Source: Bacteroidota bacterium (GTDB lineage: Bacteria > Bacteroidota > Bacteroidia > Flavobacteriales > Flavobacteriaceae). Taken from it: 64,000 nucleotides of DNA. This document shows, piece by piece, positions 53,221 through 61,551 of the stretch. Both the position numbers and the translations under genes were made by a program. The notes under the pieces are model-generated. The model did not search any database. It worked only from the letters and a program-made list of their open reading frames with translations, and was not told where the DNA came from. Every line of letters starts with the position of its first letter. Position 1 is the first letter of the stretch. The DNA is taken from positions 143,125 to 207,124 of the forward strand of contig JAEWJM010000025.1 of assembly GCA_023386585.1 (NCBI GenBank), given 5' to 3'.

Positions 53221-54575
53221 AAATAACATTTCTTGGCGGCGCGGGAACCGTCACCGGTTCGAAAACTCTGATAGAAAGCAACGGAATTCGCATTCTGATT
53301 GATTGCGGCCAGTTCCAGGGTTTGAAGCCGCTGCGTGAACTCAACTGGAATCCATTGTCGGTTCTTCCTTCGTCGATCAACTTCGTTCTGCTTACACATG
53401 GGCATCTCGACCATTGCGGTTGGCTTCCGCGGCTTGTCGATCAGGGTTTCGAAGGCAAAATTTATTGTACCGCGCCTACAAAAGCTGTTGCAAGGTTAAT
53501 TCTGCTTGACAGCGCGAAAATCCAGGAAGAAGAAGCCGAAAACGCCAACAAAGGCCATTATTCAAAACACGAGCTGGCGCAGCCGCTTTACACCACCAAA
53601 CAGGTAGAAAAAACGCTTCCGCTGTTTCGCATTGTCAAAGTGAATGAAAGCATCAATCTTGACGCGGAGATCTCTGCTACTTTTTCGCCGGCCGGTCACA
53701 TCATTGGGGCATGCAGCATTTCACTTCAGCTTGAAGGAAAGACGCTGGTTTTTTCGGGAGACGTTGGGCGCGATAATGACGTACTGATGTTTCCGCCACA
53801 AAAACCAACAAAAGCAGATTATGTTTTTCTGGAAAGCACTTACGGAAACAGGCTTCATCCTGCAACTGACGTTAAACTTGAGCTCGAAACTTACATCAAC
53901 AACACCATCCGGATTGGCGGAACCGTCATCATTCCGGGTTTTGCCGTTGAACGCGCGCAATCAATAATGTATGTATTGTGGCAACTCCGAAAGGAAGGCC
54001 GGCTTCCCGATGTTCCGCTTATTCTTGACACGCCAATGGGCATCAGTGTGCTGGAAATCTTTAAGGATTTTCCGAGTTGGCATAAATTCCGTCCCGGAGA
54101 TATCGACGAAATCGAGCGCATGTTTACGCTGATTTGCAATTATGAGGATACGATCGCGGCCATTTATGATGAGACTCCAAAAGTGGTCATCGCAGCCAGT
54201 GGAATGCTGACTGGCGGCCGTGTTTTGTCATGGGCTGAACGCTATATTGGGAAAGCCGAAACCACTTTTATCATCATCGGTTACCAGGCTGAAGGAACCC
54301 GTGGAAGAAAACTGCTCGAAGGTGCGGATGAAATCAAAATCCGCGGAAAGTACTATCCCGTCAAGGCCAAAATCCTGCAGATCGAAGGAATGTCGGCGCA
54401 TGGTGACCAAAAAGACTTATTGAATTGGCTTTCGGAACTAAACGAAAAGCCTTCGAAAGTTTTTCTTGTTCACGGTGAAAACCAAGAGGCCGATGAACTC
54501 CGGATAAAAATACAGGAGCAATACCAATTTGACTGCAAAGTCCCGCTTCTGGGCGAACAGATCGAAATAACGTGA
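53217..54575 (+). CDS. Metallo-beta-lactamase fold beta-CASP protein, RNase-like
   Basis: A 452-residue cytoplasmic protein with GGAGTVTGSKTLIE at the start, metal motif LTHGHLDHCG (His61, His63, Asp65, His66), FSPAGHIIGACS, FSGDVGRD and the beta-CASP motifs PGFAVERAQ, SGMLTGGRVLSW and HGENQEADEL. The family includes CPSF73/YSH1-like RNA endo/exonucleases. It overlaps the ATP-cone nuclease gene by four bases, which suggests joint work on nucleic acids. Confidence 0.88.
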   Translation: MKITFLGGAGTVTGSKTLIESNGIRILIDCGQFQGLKPLRELNWNPLSVLPSSINFVLLTHGHLDHCGWLPRLVDQGFEGKIYCTAPTKAVARLILLDSAKIQEEEAENANKGHYSKHELAQPLYTTKQVEKTLPLFRIVKVNESINLDAEISATFSPAGHIIGACSISLQLEGKTLVFSGDVGRDNDVLMFPPQKPTKADYVFLESTYGNRLHPATDVKLELETYINNTIRIGGTVIIPGFAVERAQSIMYVLWQLRKEGRLPDVPLILDTPMGISVLEIFKDFPSWHKFRPGDIDEIERMFTLICNYEDTIAAIYDETPKVVIAASGMLTGGRVLSWAERYIGKAETTFIIIGYQAEGTRGRKLLEGADEIKIRGKYYPVKAKILQIEGMSAHGDQKDLLNWLSELNEKPSKVFLVHGENQEADELRIKIQEQYQFDCKVPLLGEQIEIT

Positions 54576-54577
54576 GT

Positions 54578-55930
54578 TTAAGCAATCAGCAGGAAATACA
54601 AAAAAAGAGTTAAGACAATTGAGAAGATCAGATCAATAACAAATCCGACTTTCAACATGTCTTTTTGCGGCACATATCCCGAAGAATAAACCATCGCATT
54701 TGGCGGCGTTCCGACAGGAAGCATAAAACCGTATGATGCCGCAACAGTTGCTGTCAAAACGAGCAAGACGGGGTTGATGTTCGACTGAAGAGCCAATGTG
54801 TACAGCAATGGAACCATCATGGCGGCACTGGCGGTGTTGCTCATGAACTCGGTCAGCACAATGCTGAAAGCCACAATCAACCAAACAAAGAGCAACAGAT
54901 GCATCGACTTTCCCGCGGTCGTTATTTCCGTGACGAGCAATGTGGCCAATCCCGAACGATCTACGACAACTCCCAAAGTCAGCCCGCCGCCAAAAAGCAG
55001 CAACACATCCCATCGAATGCTTGACAATATTTTCGGCCACTTCATGACGTTGAAAACATACAACAAAACGATCGAAATAATTGCGACGATCGCATTGAAA
55101 CCTTGCGAGATTCCAAGTAACGGCCCGATGATGCCTTCCAACATCCATAGCATCGCCGTGAAGCAAAATATGGCAAGAAGCCGGTTCCTATACCGACTCG
55201 CATGCGATGCAACAATGATTTTCCCTACAGCGAGGTTGCGGTCCGGACTGAAATAAAAAGTCAGTGTTGCCACCATCAACGGAAATGTGAGCAGGAAGAT
55301 AGGCAAGCCGTAGGAAAACCATTCAAAAAAAGACATTTTCAGGATGCCGGCCCCAATTGCGTTTGGCGGCGTGGCGATCATTGTAATTACTCCGCCGATA
55401 TTCGCCGAATAAGCGATTCCGAGCATCAGAAATTTGGATTCATTAACCATTTCTGACGTTTTTGCCAAACCAATCAGCCCTAGAGCCAAAGGTATCATCA
55501 TAGCAGACGCCGACGTATTGCTGATCCAGCATGCCAACAACGAAGTGGCAAACATGAGCAGTATCGAAGATTTGTAAAAATTGCCTTTGGCGAGTCCGAC
55601 CAACTTGTGCGCGAGTTCTTTATCGAGCGAGTGTGCCGAAAGCGCACCGGCAAGCACAAATCCGCCCATAAATAGAAAAATAACGGGATTGGAAAACTGA
55701 CCGAAGGCATCCGATGCGGGAAGCAAGCCATACAACATTGAAAGAACCGGAATCACCAATGCCGTCATCGCCAGCGGAATCGCTTCGGTAATCCACAACA
55801 GTACGGCGAGTATCAAAATTGAAAACGCCATGTTAGCATCTGAATCCGAGAAAATGGGAAATGCCAACGAACAAAATGAAACGAAAACCGAAAACACCAA
55901 AGCAGTGACGTTCACCTTCACGGCGGCCAT
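54578..55930 (-). CDS. DASS (SLC13) family anion:sodium symporter
   Basis: About 450 residues with eleven or so helices and two re-entrant SNT-type motifs: CWISNTSASAMMIPLALGLI near residue 140 and TEFMSNTASAAMMVPLLYTL near 370, with GTPPNA and ATPPNAIGAG repeats. The family carries dicarboxylates, citrate or sulfate with Na+. ATG at 55930 is chosen; a TTG at 55960 would add ten residues, and an ATG at 55970 opens in another frame. It follows the P-type ATPase gene on the same strand and may share its promoter. Succinate/fumarate traffic at low oxygen is possible. Confidence 0.85.
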   Translation of the reverse strand: MAAVKVNVTALVFSVFVSFCSLAFPIFSDSDANMAFSILILAVLLWITEAIPLAMTALVIPVLSMLYGLLPASDAFGQFSNPVIFLFMGGFVLAGALSAHSLDKELAHKLVGLAKGNFYKSSILLMFATSLLACWISNTSASAMMIPLALGLIGLAKTSEMVNESKFLMLGIAYSANIGGVITMIATPPNAIGAGILKMSFFEWFSYGLPIFLLTFPLMVATLTFYFSPDRNLAVGKIIVASHASRYRNRLLAIFCFTAMLWMLEGIIGPLLGISQGFNAIVAIISIVLLYVFNVMKWPKILSSIRWDVLLLFGGGLTLGVVVDRSGLATLLVTEITTAGKSMHLLLFVWLIVAFSIVLTEFMSNTASAAMMVPLLYTLALQSNINPVLLVLTATVAASYGFMLPVGTPPNAMVYSSGYVPQKDMLKVGFVIDLIFSIVLTLFLYFLLIA

Positions 55931-55983
55931 TGAGCGGCTTAATAAGTTCTTTGTTTTCAATGGTTGTCATTTTGAGGAACGGA

Positions 55984-58476
55984 CTACAGCCTTTTGAATC
56001 CTTTTACAACTTCAATCCAGATAACCGATAAAAAACCGACCGTACAGCTGATAAATATCTGGAAGCCGTTCAACTTTGAAAACCCGAAGAATTTGGCAAG
56101 CTGCGGAACAAACAGGACGACGCCAACGCAAGCCACCGTGATCGCAATGATGACAGGAACCATCCGGTTGTTGTTTCGCATTGTTGTCAGCACTGAAAGG
56201 TAAAAGGAACGATTGACGAGCGTAAGGAAAATGTTCGCGATGATCAATACTAGAAATACCATGGTGCGGACAACATCTTCAGTATACAATTGTTCTACGG
56301 CAAATTGATAGACCGACAACGTTCCTATTGTAATTACAATTCCCTGCAGGATGCTAAGCGAAAGTTCCTGCCAGTTAAAAAAGGTGGTTGTGAACGGCCG
56401 CGGTTTTTGGAACATCGTATTCTTTTCAACAGGTTCATTTTCGTAGATGATAGAGCATGTTGGCCCCATTATCAGCTCGAGGAAAATAATGTGGACAGGT
56501 GAAAAGATATTCGGGTAGAGCCAGCCTAATGCCAGCGGGATGAATACCGTCAATATGATCGGAATGTGAATCGAAATGATGTATTGGATTGCCTTTTTTA
56601 AGTTGGCATATATTTTCCGGCCCATCGAAATCGCATCGACCATTTTTGAAAGATCGTCATTGATTAAGATCAGTGAGGCAGCTTCCTTTGCGACTTCCGT
56701 ACCCTTGCGGCCCATTGCAATTCCGATATGCGCCGACTTCAACGCCGGAGCATCGTTCACGCCATCGCCCGTCATCGCTACAACTTGTCCCTGCAACTTA
56801 AGCGCTTCGACAATTTTTAATTTCGCCTCCGGAAACATCCGAGTGAAAATGTTGGTGTCCATTACGCATTGCTTTAGCTCATCTTGGCTTAACTTCATCA
56901 GGCTGTCGCCGCTAATCGACTTCCCGTCGCTGGCGAACCTGATCTGGTTTGCGATAGTCGTCGTGGTCTCGCTATTATCGCCCGTAATAATCTTCACATC
57001 AATCCCGGCCGCATAGAAATGTTCCAGCACTGTTGCGATGTTCGATTTCGGAGGATCGTAAAATGCAACCAGTCCAAGGAACTCGAAGGAAAACTGTTGT
57101 TGTTTTTGGGGATAATCGTTTCCGGGCCATTCGGCTTTGCCAACGCCAAGCAATCGAAATCCTTCCAATGCAAGCTGTTTATGAGCTTCCTTGACCTGTT
57201 CTCTCTGGGTTTCGGTAAGCGTGCTGACGTCGAGCAAAGCTTCAGCTGCGCCTTTTGCTGCGACGATTCGGTTGCCCTGAGCGTTTTCGAAAGCATGGGT
57301 CATCATCGGCGGCTTTCCTTCCAACGGATATTCGTGTACCATTTTGTATTGTGGCCGAAGATCCGGTGATGCTATTTTTTGGTAGTTCTCGTGCAGCGAA
57401 ATTTCCATCGGATCAAACGGAATCGGTTCACTTGCCCACATGGCGCAGGTAAGCAATTCGATCTCATTTGGCGAAAAGTCATCGGAAACACCCGAGATTT
57501 TTTGATCAACTAATGCATAGATTTTTACGAGCGTCATTCGGTTTTCGGTAATCGTTCCGGTCTTATCGGTGCAGATAACCGTCGCGCTTCCCAAGGTTTC
57601 AACCGTTTTCATTTGTTTGACAACGATTCCCATTTTCATCAGGCGCCAGGCACCGATTGCCATGAAAGACGTAAAAGCAACCGGAATTTCTTCGGGAAGA
57701 ATGCTCATTGCCAATGTCAGCGATTCGAGCAGGCTTTTCCTGAAATCACCCGAATTTAAGTAGTTGATGATCCATACAATTATAAAAACGGCGGTGCCGG
57801 CAATGGCCATTTTTTTTACGAAGTTCGAAAGCTGCCGCTCAAGAGGTGTTTTTTCTTCGGTGATATTTTCGAGGCTTTTGCCGATCTTTCCCAGGTACGT
57901 TTCATTTCCGATCGCCGTCACGGTCGCTATTGCCAAACCACTCACCGCCGTTGTTCCCGAATAGATGGTGTTTTCAGCCGACAATTTGTCTTTGAAAACC
58001 GCCAGTGACTCGCCAGTAATCATTGACTCGTTAACCGAAAAATCGTTGGAATGTACGATTTGCCCATCGGCGGGAACGGTTGTTCCTTCTTCAACCAAAA
58101 TGAAGTCGCCCACTACGACCGCATCGCTTTTTATCGAGATGACGTGGCCGTTGCGAATCACTTTGCATTGCGATTGTGTGTAGGATTTTAATTTCTCAAG
58201 CGCGTTTTTGGTCCGCCGATCCTGATACAACGAAATTGACGCTTGAAATACGATGGCGGCCAGAAGGATGATGCCGTCGCTTGTGTTTCCGCTGAGAAAA
58301 TAAATCATTGAAGCTGTCAGAAGCAAAATTATCATCGGCTCTGATAAAAATCCCGTAACCGCTGCAACGAATGCGTTTCTTTTTTTTGAAGTCAGTTCGT
58401 TCGTGCCAAAACGATCCCTGGACGAGCGCACTTGCTCATCGGTCAAACCTCTGATGTCGAAATTATTGATGGGCAT
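55984..58476 (-). CDS. P2-type cation-transporting ATPase (PEEIP variant)
   Basis: About 830 residues. The ATG at 58476 (MPINNFDIRGLTDEQVRSSR) starts a typical cation ATPase N-terminus; an ATG at 58515 is also possible. Motifs: TGES (actuator), ILPEEIPVAFT in helix 4, CTDKTGTITENRMTL (phospho-Asp), and MTGDGVNDAPALKSAHIGIA. The PEE-I-P in helix 4 differs from the PEGLP of Ca2+ pumps, so the ion is uncertain. It is divergent from the universal stress gene across one anaerobox. Confidence 0.88.
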   Translation of the reverse strand: MPINNFDIRGLTDEQVRSSRDRFGTNELTSKKRNAFVAAVTGFLSEPMIILLLTASMIYFLSGNTSDGIILLAAIVFQASISLYQDRRTKNALEKLKSYTQSQCKVIRNGHVISIKSDAVVVGDFILVEEGTTVPADGQIVHSNDFSVNESMITGESLAVFKDKLSAENTIYSGTTAVSGLAIATVTAIGNETYLGKIGKSLENITEEKTPLERQLSNFVKKMAIAGTAVFIIVWIINYLNSGDFRKSLLESLTLAMSILPEEIPVAFTSFMAIGAWRLMKMGIVVKQMKTVETLGSATVICTDKTGTITENRMTLVKIYALVDQKISGVSDDFSPNEIELLTCAMWASEPIPFDPMEISLHENYQKIASPDLRPQYKMVHEYPLEGKPPMMTHAFENAQGNRIVAAKGAAEALLDVSTLTETQREQVKEAHKQLALEGFRLLGVGKAEWPGNDYPQKQQQFSFEFLGLVAFYDPPKSNIATVLEHFYAAGIDVKIITGDNSETTTTIANQIRFASDGKSISGDSLMKLSQDELKQCVMDTNIFTRMFPEAKLKIVEALKLQGQVVAMTGDGVNDAPALKSAHIGIAMGRKGTEVAKEAASLILINDDLSKMVDAISMGRKIYANLKKAIQYIISIHIPIILTVFIPLALGWLYPNIFSPVHIIFLELIMGPTCSIIYENEPVEKNTMFQKPRPFTTTFFNWQELSLSILQGIVITIGTLSVYQFAVEQLYTEDVVRTMVFLVLIIANIFLTLVNRSFYLSVLTTMRNNNRMVPVIIAITVACVGVVLFVPQLAKFFGFSKLNGFQIFISCTVGFLSVIWIEVVKGFKRL

Positions 58477-58548
58477 GGCGAATTCTTTATCAAACCTAAA
58501 AATAGCATACGGCAATAAAAATGACGATTAACACATTTGGATCGTAAT

Positions 58549-58622
58549 CAAACTCGGTGACCAAAAACCGCCTCAAATGTGACCGGCATCATTCTCGTTT
58601 ACAGCGAAGTAAAGTATTTTTG
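58549..58622. promoter_or_regulatory. Anaerobox promoter of the Usp gene, possibly also of the P-type ATPase
   Basis: Box GTGACCGGCATCAT (58579-58592). On the plus side TATTTTTG (58615-58622) is 22 bp away. On the minus side CGAGTTTG (58556-58549) is also 22 bp away but keeps only TTTG. The Usp direction is much the better supported. Confidence 0.75.
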
Positions 58623-58637
58623 ATTAAAATACGAACC

Positions 58638-59483
58638 ATGAAAAAGATATTGTTTCCAACCGACTTCTCTTTTGCATCATTAAACGCTTTTCGCTATGCA
58701 CTTCATCTGGCGCATAAAATCGACGCTGAGATCGTTACGTTGCACGTTTATGAACTCCCGACGGGCACTTATGTAGATTATTATGACTTTCTGTCCGAAA
58801 ATTACAGCATCACCGATTGGGACGAATTTGCGAACTGCAAAAGTGAAGTCCCAAAACTGACTAAGATCGCCGAACAGGAGCACCTGACCAAAATTCCGGT
58901 CTGCCATATGCTTAGCAAAGGACGCGTTGTAGATACGATTGTCTCGGTTGCAGAAAGCGAGCGTGCCGACTTTATCGTGATGGGCACAACGGGTGCAAGC
59001 GGAATTCAGGAAATTTTCCTGGGATCGGTTACCGACGAAGTGATGAACATGGCGAAGGCCACGGTTCTCGCCATTCCGGAGCATTGTCTTTTTAACAAAA
59101 TCAAAAACCTGCTTTTTCTGACGCGGTTCAAGGAATATCAGTTGCCGCTTCTTATCAAGATGCACGAACTGGCACAGCTATTACATGCACACATCGACGT
59201 ACTGCAAGTGAAAGACAAACACGATGCACAGGAAGCTGAGGTGCTCAAAACCTGGAAGAACGCGGTTCAGGATACGGACATCAACTTCTATATTATTCAA
59301 AGCAACGATTATGAAGGAACAGTGCTGGATTTCATCGAAACCAATAAAATCGATATTGTCACAATGCCGGTGCGCCACAAAGGTTTTTTCAGGAAACTTT
59401 TTGCATCGAGCCTCTCGAGGAAGCTCAACTTTCACAGCAATATTCCGATTATGGGACTTTACCATGAAGGTTCAGAGCAGTAA
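58638..59483 (+). CDS. Tandem universal stress protein
   Basis: A 281-residue protein with two Usp domains. The first (1-145) starts MKKILFPTDFSFASLNAFRY and carries the nucleotide loop GTTGASGIQEIFLGSVTDEV; the second (about 150-281) is more diverged (TMPVRHKGFFRKLFASSLSR). The ATG at 58638 is only some 9 bases after the predicted transcript start; the longer frame to 58557 would include the promoter and is rejected. Usp genes are common members of oxygen-limitation regulons. Confidence 0.88.
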   Translation: MKKILFPTDFSFASLNAFRYALHLAHKIDAEIVTLHVYELPTGTYVDYYDFLSENYSITDWDEFANCKSEVPKLTKIAEQEHLTKIPVCHMLSKGRVVDTIVSVAESERADFIVMGTTGASGIQEIFLGSVTDEVMNMAKATVLAIPEHCLFNKIKNLLFLTRFKEYQLPLLIKMHELAQLLHAHIDVLQVKDKHDAQEAEVLKTWKNAVQDTDINFYIIQSNDYEGTVLDFIETNKIDIVTMPVRHKGFFRKLFASSLSRKLNFHSNIPIMGLYHEGSEQ

Positions 59484-59520
59484 AATTCTCACCTATCAAT
59501 CTTAACATAGTAACAGCAAA

Positions 59521-59718
59521 ATGAAAAACTCCCGTATTAAAGCGCTCCTTTTTTGTGTCTTTGTTGTATCCACGGCTGTAATTCTAGCAAATCGGCTAAC
59601 GGCATTGTACATTAACAACTCTTTTGTGCATTTTCTGTTCTTTTTCCTGTCGGTGGGAAGCTTGTCATTATGGCCATTGATTATCTGTTCGACAAAAGAA
59701 CTACAAAATCGGTCTTAA
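59521..59718 (+). CDS. Small membrane protein, unknown
   Basis: A 65-residue protein with two hydrophobic helices (about 8-28 and 35-57). No family recognised. It overlaps the next frame by 49 bases. It could be the first half of a frameshifted gene, but both frames keep protein-like composition. Confidence 0.4.
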   Translation: MKNSRIKALLFCVFVVSTAVILANRLTALYINNSFVHFLFFFLSVGSLSLWPLIICSTKELQNRS

Positions 59719-60011
59719 TCACGCTGATTATTGTCGGCGTCCTGTCGTTCCTAAAAGCCTTTTTAACATGGGGCGGCGACTGGAAAACGCAGACCATCAT
59801 CTATCGCGAGCATTATCATCCCGCACATACGATTGAATCGCAATTGCGCGGCGACCGATTTTCTTTCGGATACCGAAAAAGGATCGTCGACCGACAACGT
59901 ATTGTTCCGTTTTTTGATATTACAAAAGTGGTTGACACATCCGCCATAGATTCAAAAAAATGGGACAGGGTCGATGAGCAAATCAATGAAATCAAGCTGT
60001 CTGGGAAATAA
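59670..60011 (+). CDS. Single-span membrane protein, unknown
   Basis: A 113-residue protein with one helix (SVLITLIIVGVLSFLKAFLT) and a charged outer domain (GGDWKTQTIIYREHYHPAHT). No family recognised. Its start lies inside the preceding small gene. Confidence 0.5.
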   Translation: MAIDYLFDKRTTKSVLITLIIVGVLSFLKAFLTWGGDWKTQTIIYREHYHPAHTIESQLRGDRFSFGYRKRIVDRQRIVPFFDITKVVDTSAIDSKKWDRVDEQINEIKLSGK

Positions 60012-60044
60012 CGAGCCGCCGACTAACCGTTAAAACTTACAAAG

Positions 60045-60491
60045 ATGGACAGGAAATATGAGTATGAAGTCCAGCTCGAATGGAAGCAGGAACGTCGCGG
60101 AATTCTGTCGTCGCTCGTATTGGAAAGCGAAATCGAAGTTGCGACGCCACCCGAATTCTCGAAAGGAATTGCGGGCCTGTGGTCAGCCGAGCATCTGTTT
60201 GTGGCGTCGGTTTGCACTTGCTACATGTCGACATTTTTGAGCGTTGCCGAAGGCGCGTGCATCGATTTCTCGGGATTCAGTTGTGGTTCGTTGGGCGAAC
60301 TCGCAATGAAAGACGGCAATCTTGTAGTTCAGGAAATAACTTTGAGTCCGAAAGTAATCATTTCCGACAGGCATTTGATTGCAAAGGCATTCAAGATTAT
60401 GGACGTAGCCGGAAGAAAATGCATGATCTCGAATTCAATAAAATCGCGTGTATCAATTGCACCAACTGTTAAACTATCGGATGACAAATGA
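60045..60491 (+). CDS. OsmC-family protein
   Basis: A 148-residue OsmC/Ohr-fold protein with GLWSAEHLFVASVCTCYMST and a second cysteine in AGRKCMISNSI. OsmC proteins reduce organic hydroperoxides with such a Cys pair. It lies 33 bases after the small membrane gene and may be in the same unit as Usp. Exact substrate unknown. Confidence 0.85.
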   Translation: MDRKYEYEVQLEWKQERRGILSSLVLESEIEVATPPEFSKGIAGLWSAEHLFVASVCTCYMSTFLSVAEGACIDFSGFSCGSLGELAMKDGNLVVQEITLSPKVIISDRHLIAKAFKIMDVAGRKCMISNSIKSRVSIAPTVKLSDDK

Positions 60492-60570
60492 TTTTGACGG
60501 GTTTGGCTTGCGGTGACTTTCTGTTGCTTTTAGATCATGCAATTAGTAAAAGCCTTTTCCTGCCTGGTTT

Positions 60571-61251
60571 TTATTTGCGCCCTTCGATTTTACCGTTGGA
60601 ACCGAACTTATCGTAGCAGCGACTTTTAATTTCCTCCAATCCAACTGATAACAAGAGCTTCGGTGTCAATCGCTCTGTCTCAAACTCGATGGTATGCAAA
60701 TTTCCATATTGGCAAATGAAAAAGGCAAACCTGCTTTTGCTATCGAAAAACAGCAAGTATTCGGGAGCCGCCGAATCACAGCGGGCAATCCAGAAAAAGA
60801 TATCAATCATTCGCGGTACTTCATCAATTGAAATCTCAAGCGCTTCACAAAAATTCTTTGTCTTCGTAATTTCAGCCAGATTTGCATACGATTGTTGAAG
60901 AGCTGCATACGAATTGCGGAGGTTGCCAAACCAGTTTACTTTCAGGTGTGAAACTATTACGAGTGATGTAATGTCAAGATGCTCAAGAAGTTTGAAAAGC
61001 TTCGCCGACAAAAGTTTCGGATAGGATCTCAGATCAATTTCGTGAACCGATAAGACCTTGTAATGTTTTGTAACCGTACTTTTCGCGAAGTCGCGCGCGT
61101 CAAATTGGTCGAGATACGCCGCTTTTTGCTTTTTCGATGGTAAAAAATCATGTTGATCGGCATCGTATAAATCGGTTTGCAACTGTAGCACTTCTTCCTG
61201 GACCGCGCTGTGACTGGCAAGCAGTTCCGACCTTTTCATTATATTGATCAT
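60571..61251 (-). CDS. Unknown 226-residue protein
   Basis: A soluble-looking protein with no signal peptide or membrane helix; a start at Met5 (MKRSELLASHSAVQEEVLQL) is also possible. It is mostly alpha-helical with mixed strands near the C-terminus (FFDSKSRFAFFICQYGNLHT). No motif recognised. It stands alone between convergent OsmC and the divergent Mla operon. Confidence 0.55.
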   Translation of the reverse strand: MINIMKRSELLASHSAVQEEVLQLQTDLYDADQHDFLPSKKQKAAYLDQFDARDFAKSTVTKHYKVLSVHEIDLRSYPKLLSAKLFKLLEHLDITSLVIVSHLKVNWFGNLRNSYAALQQSYANLAEITKTKNFCEALEISIDEVPRMIDIFFWIARCDSAAPEYLLFFDSKSRFAFFICQYGNLHTIEFETERLTPKLLLSVGLEEIKSRCYDKFGSNGKIEGRK

Positions 61252-61551
61252 GGCTCATGTTTTAAATTCGGTAATCTGCAGGAATTCCTGAGACTGTTTA
61301 TACCAGCAATTTGCTGAATAATATCAACCAAAGAAATGACGGACGTCGCAATAAAAAATGAGATAAGGCACAAAAAAACAAATGATTTATCCTGAAAATG
61401 AGGAAATTGACCCACTTAAAGTCAATTTGTGCCTGATGTCATTATTTGAAGTTTAACTTTTTTCTACTTTCGGTGAGCCGATTGTAAATTGGCTTTAATA
61501 ACTGCTGCGACGGATTGAGAAACAGAATGTTGCAATTCTACTATATGCGGT
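61252..61551. other. 300-bp intergenic region
   Basis: No gene is seen. It is AT-rich, contains TTGAC at 61408-61412 and GTCAA at 61421-61425 as separated inverted half-sites, and the degenerate anaerobox promoter at 61429-61472. The first 150 bases hold nothing I can name. Confidence 0.5.
61429..61472 (+). promoter_or_regulatory. Degenerate anaerobox promoter before the Mla operon
   Basis: GTGCCTGATGTCAT (61429-61442) matches the box with one core mismatch (TGCC for TGAY). Exactly 22 bp later is TACTTTCG (61465-61472), one mismatch from TAnnTTTG and like the norC octamer. The spacing argues for function. Confidence 0.45.

Noticed and set aside
61408..61425. TTGAC and GTCAA inverted half-sites before the Mla operon
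   Set aside because: The centre gap is 8 bases, not four, and there is no -7 octamer at the regulon spacing; noted only as part of the intergenic region.
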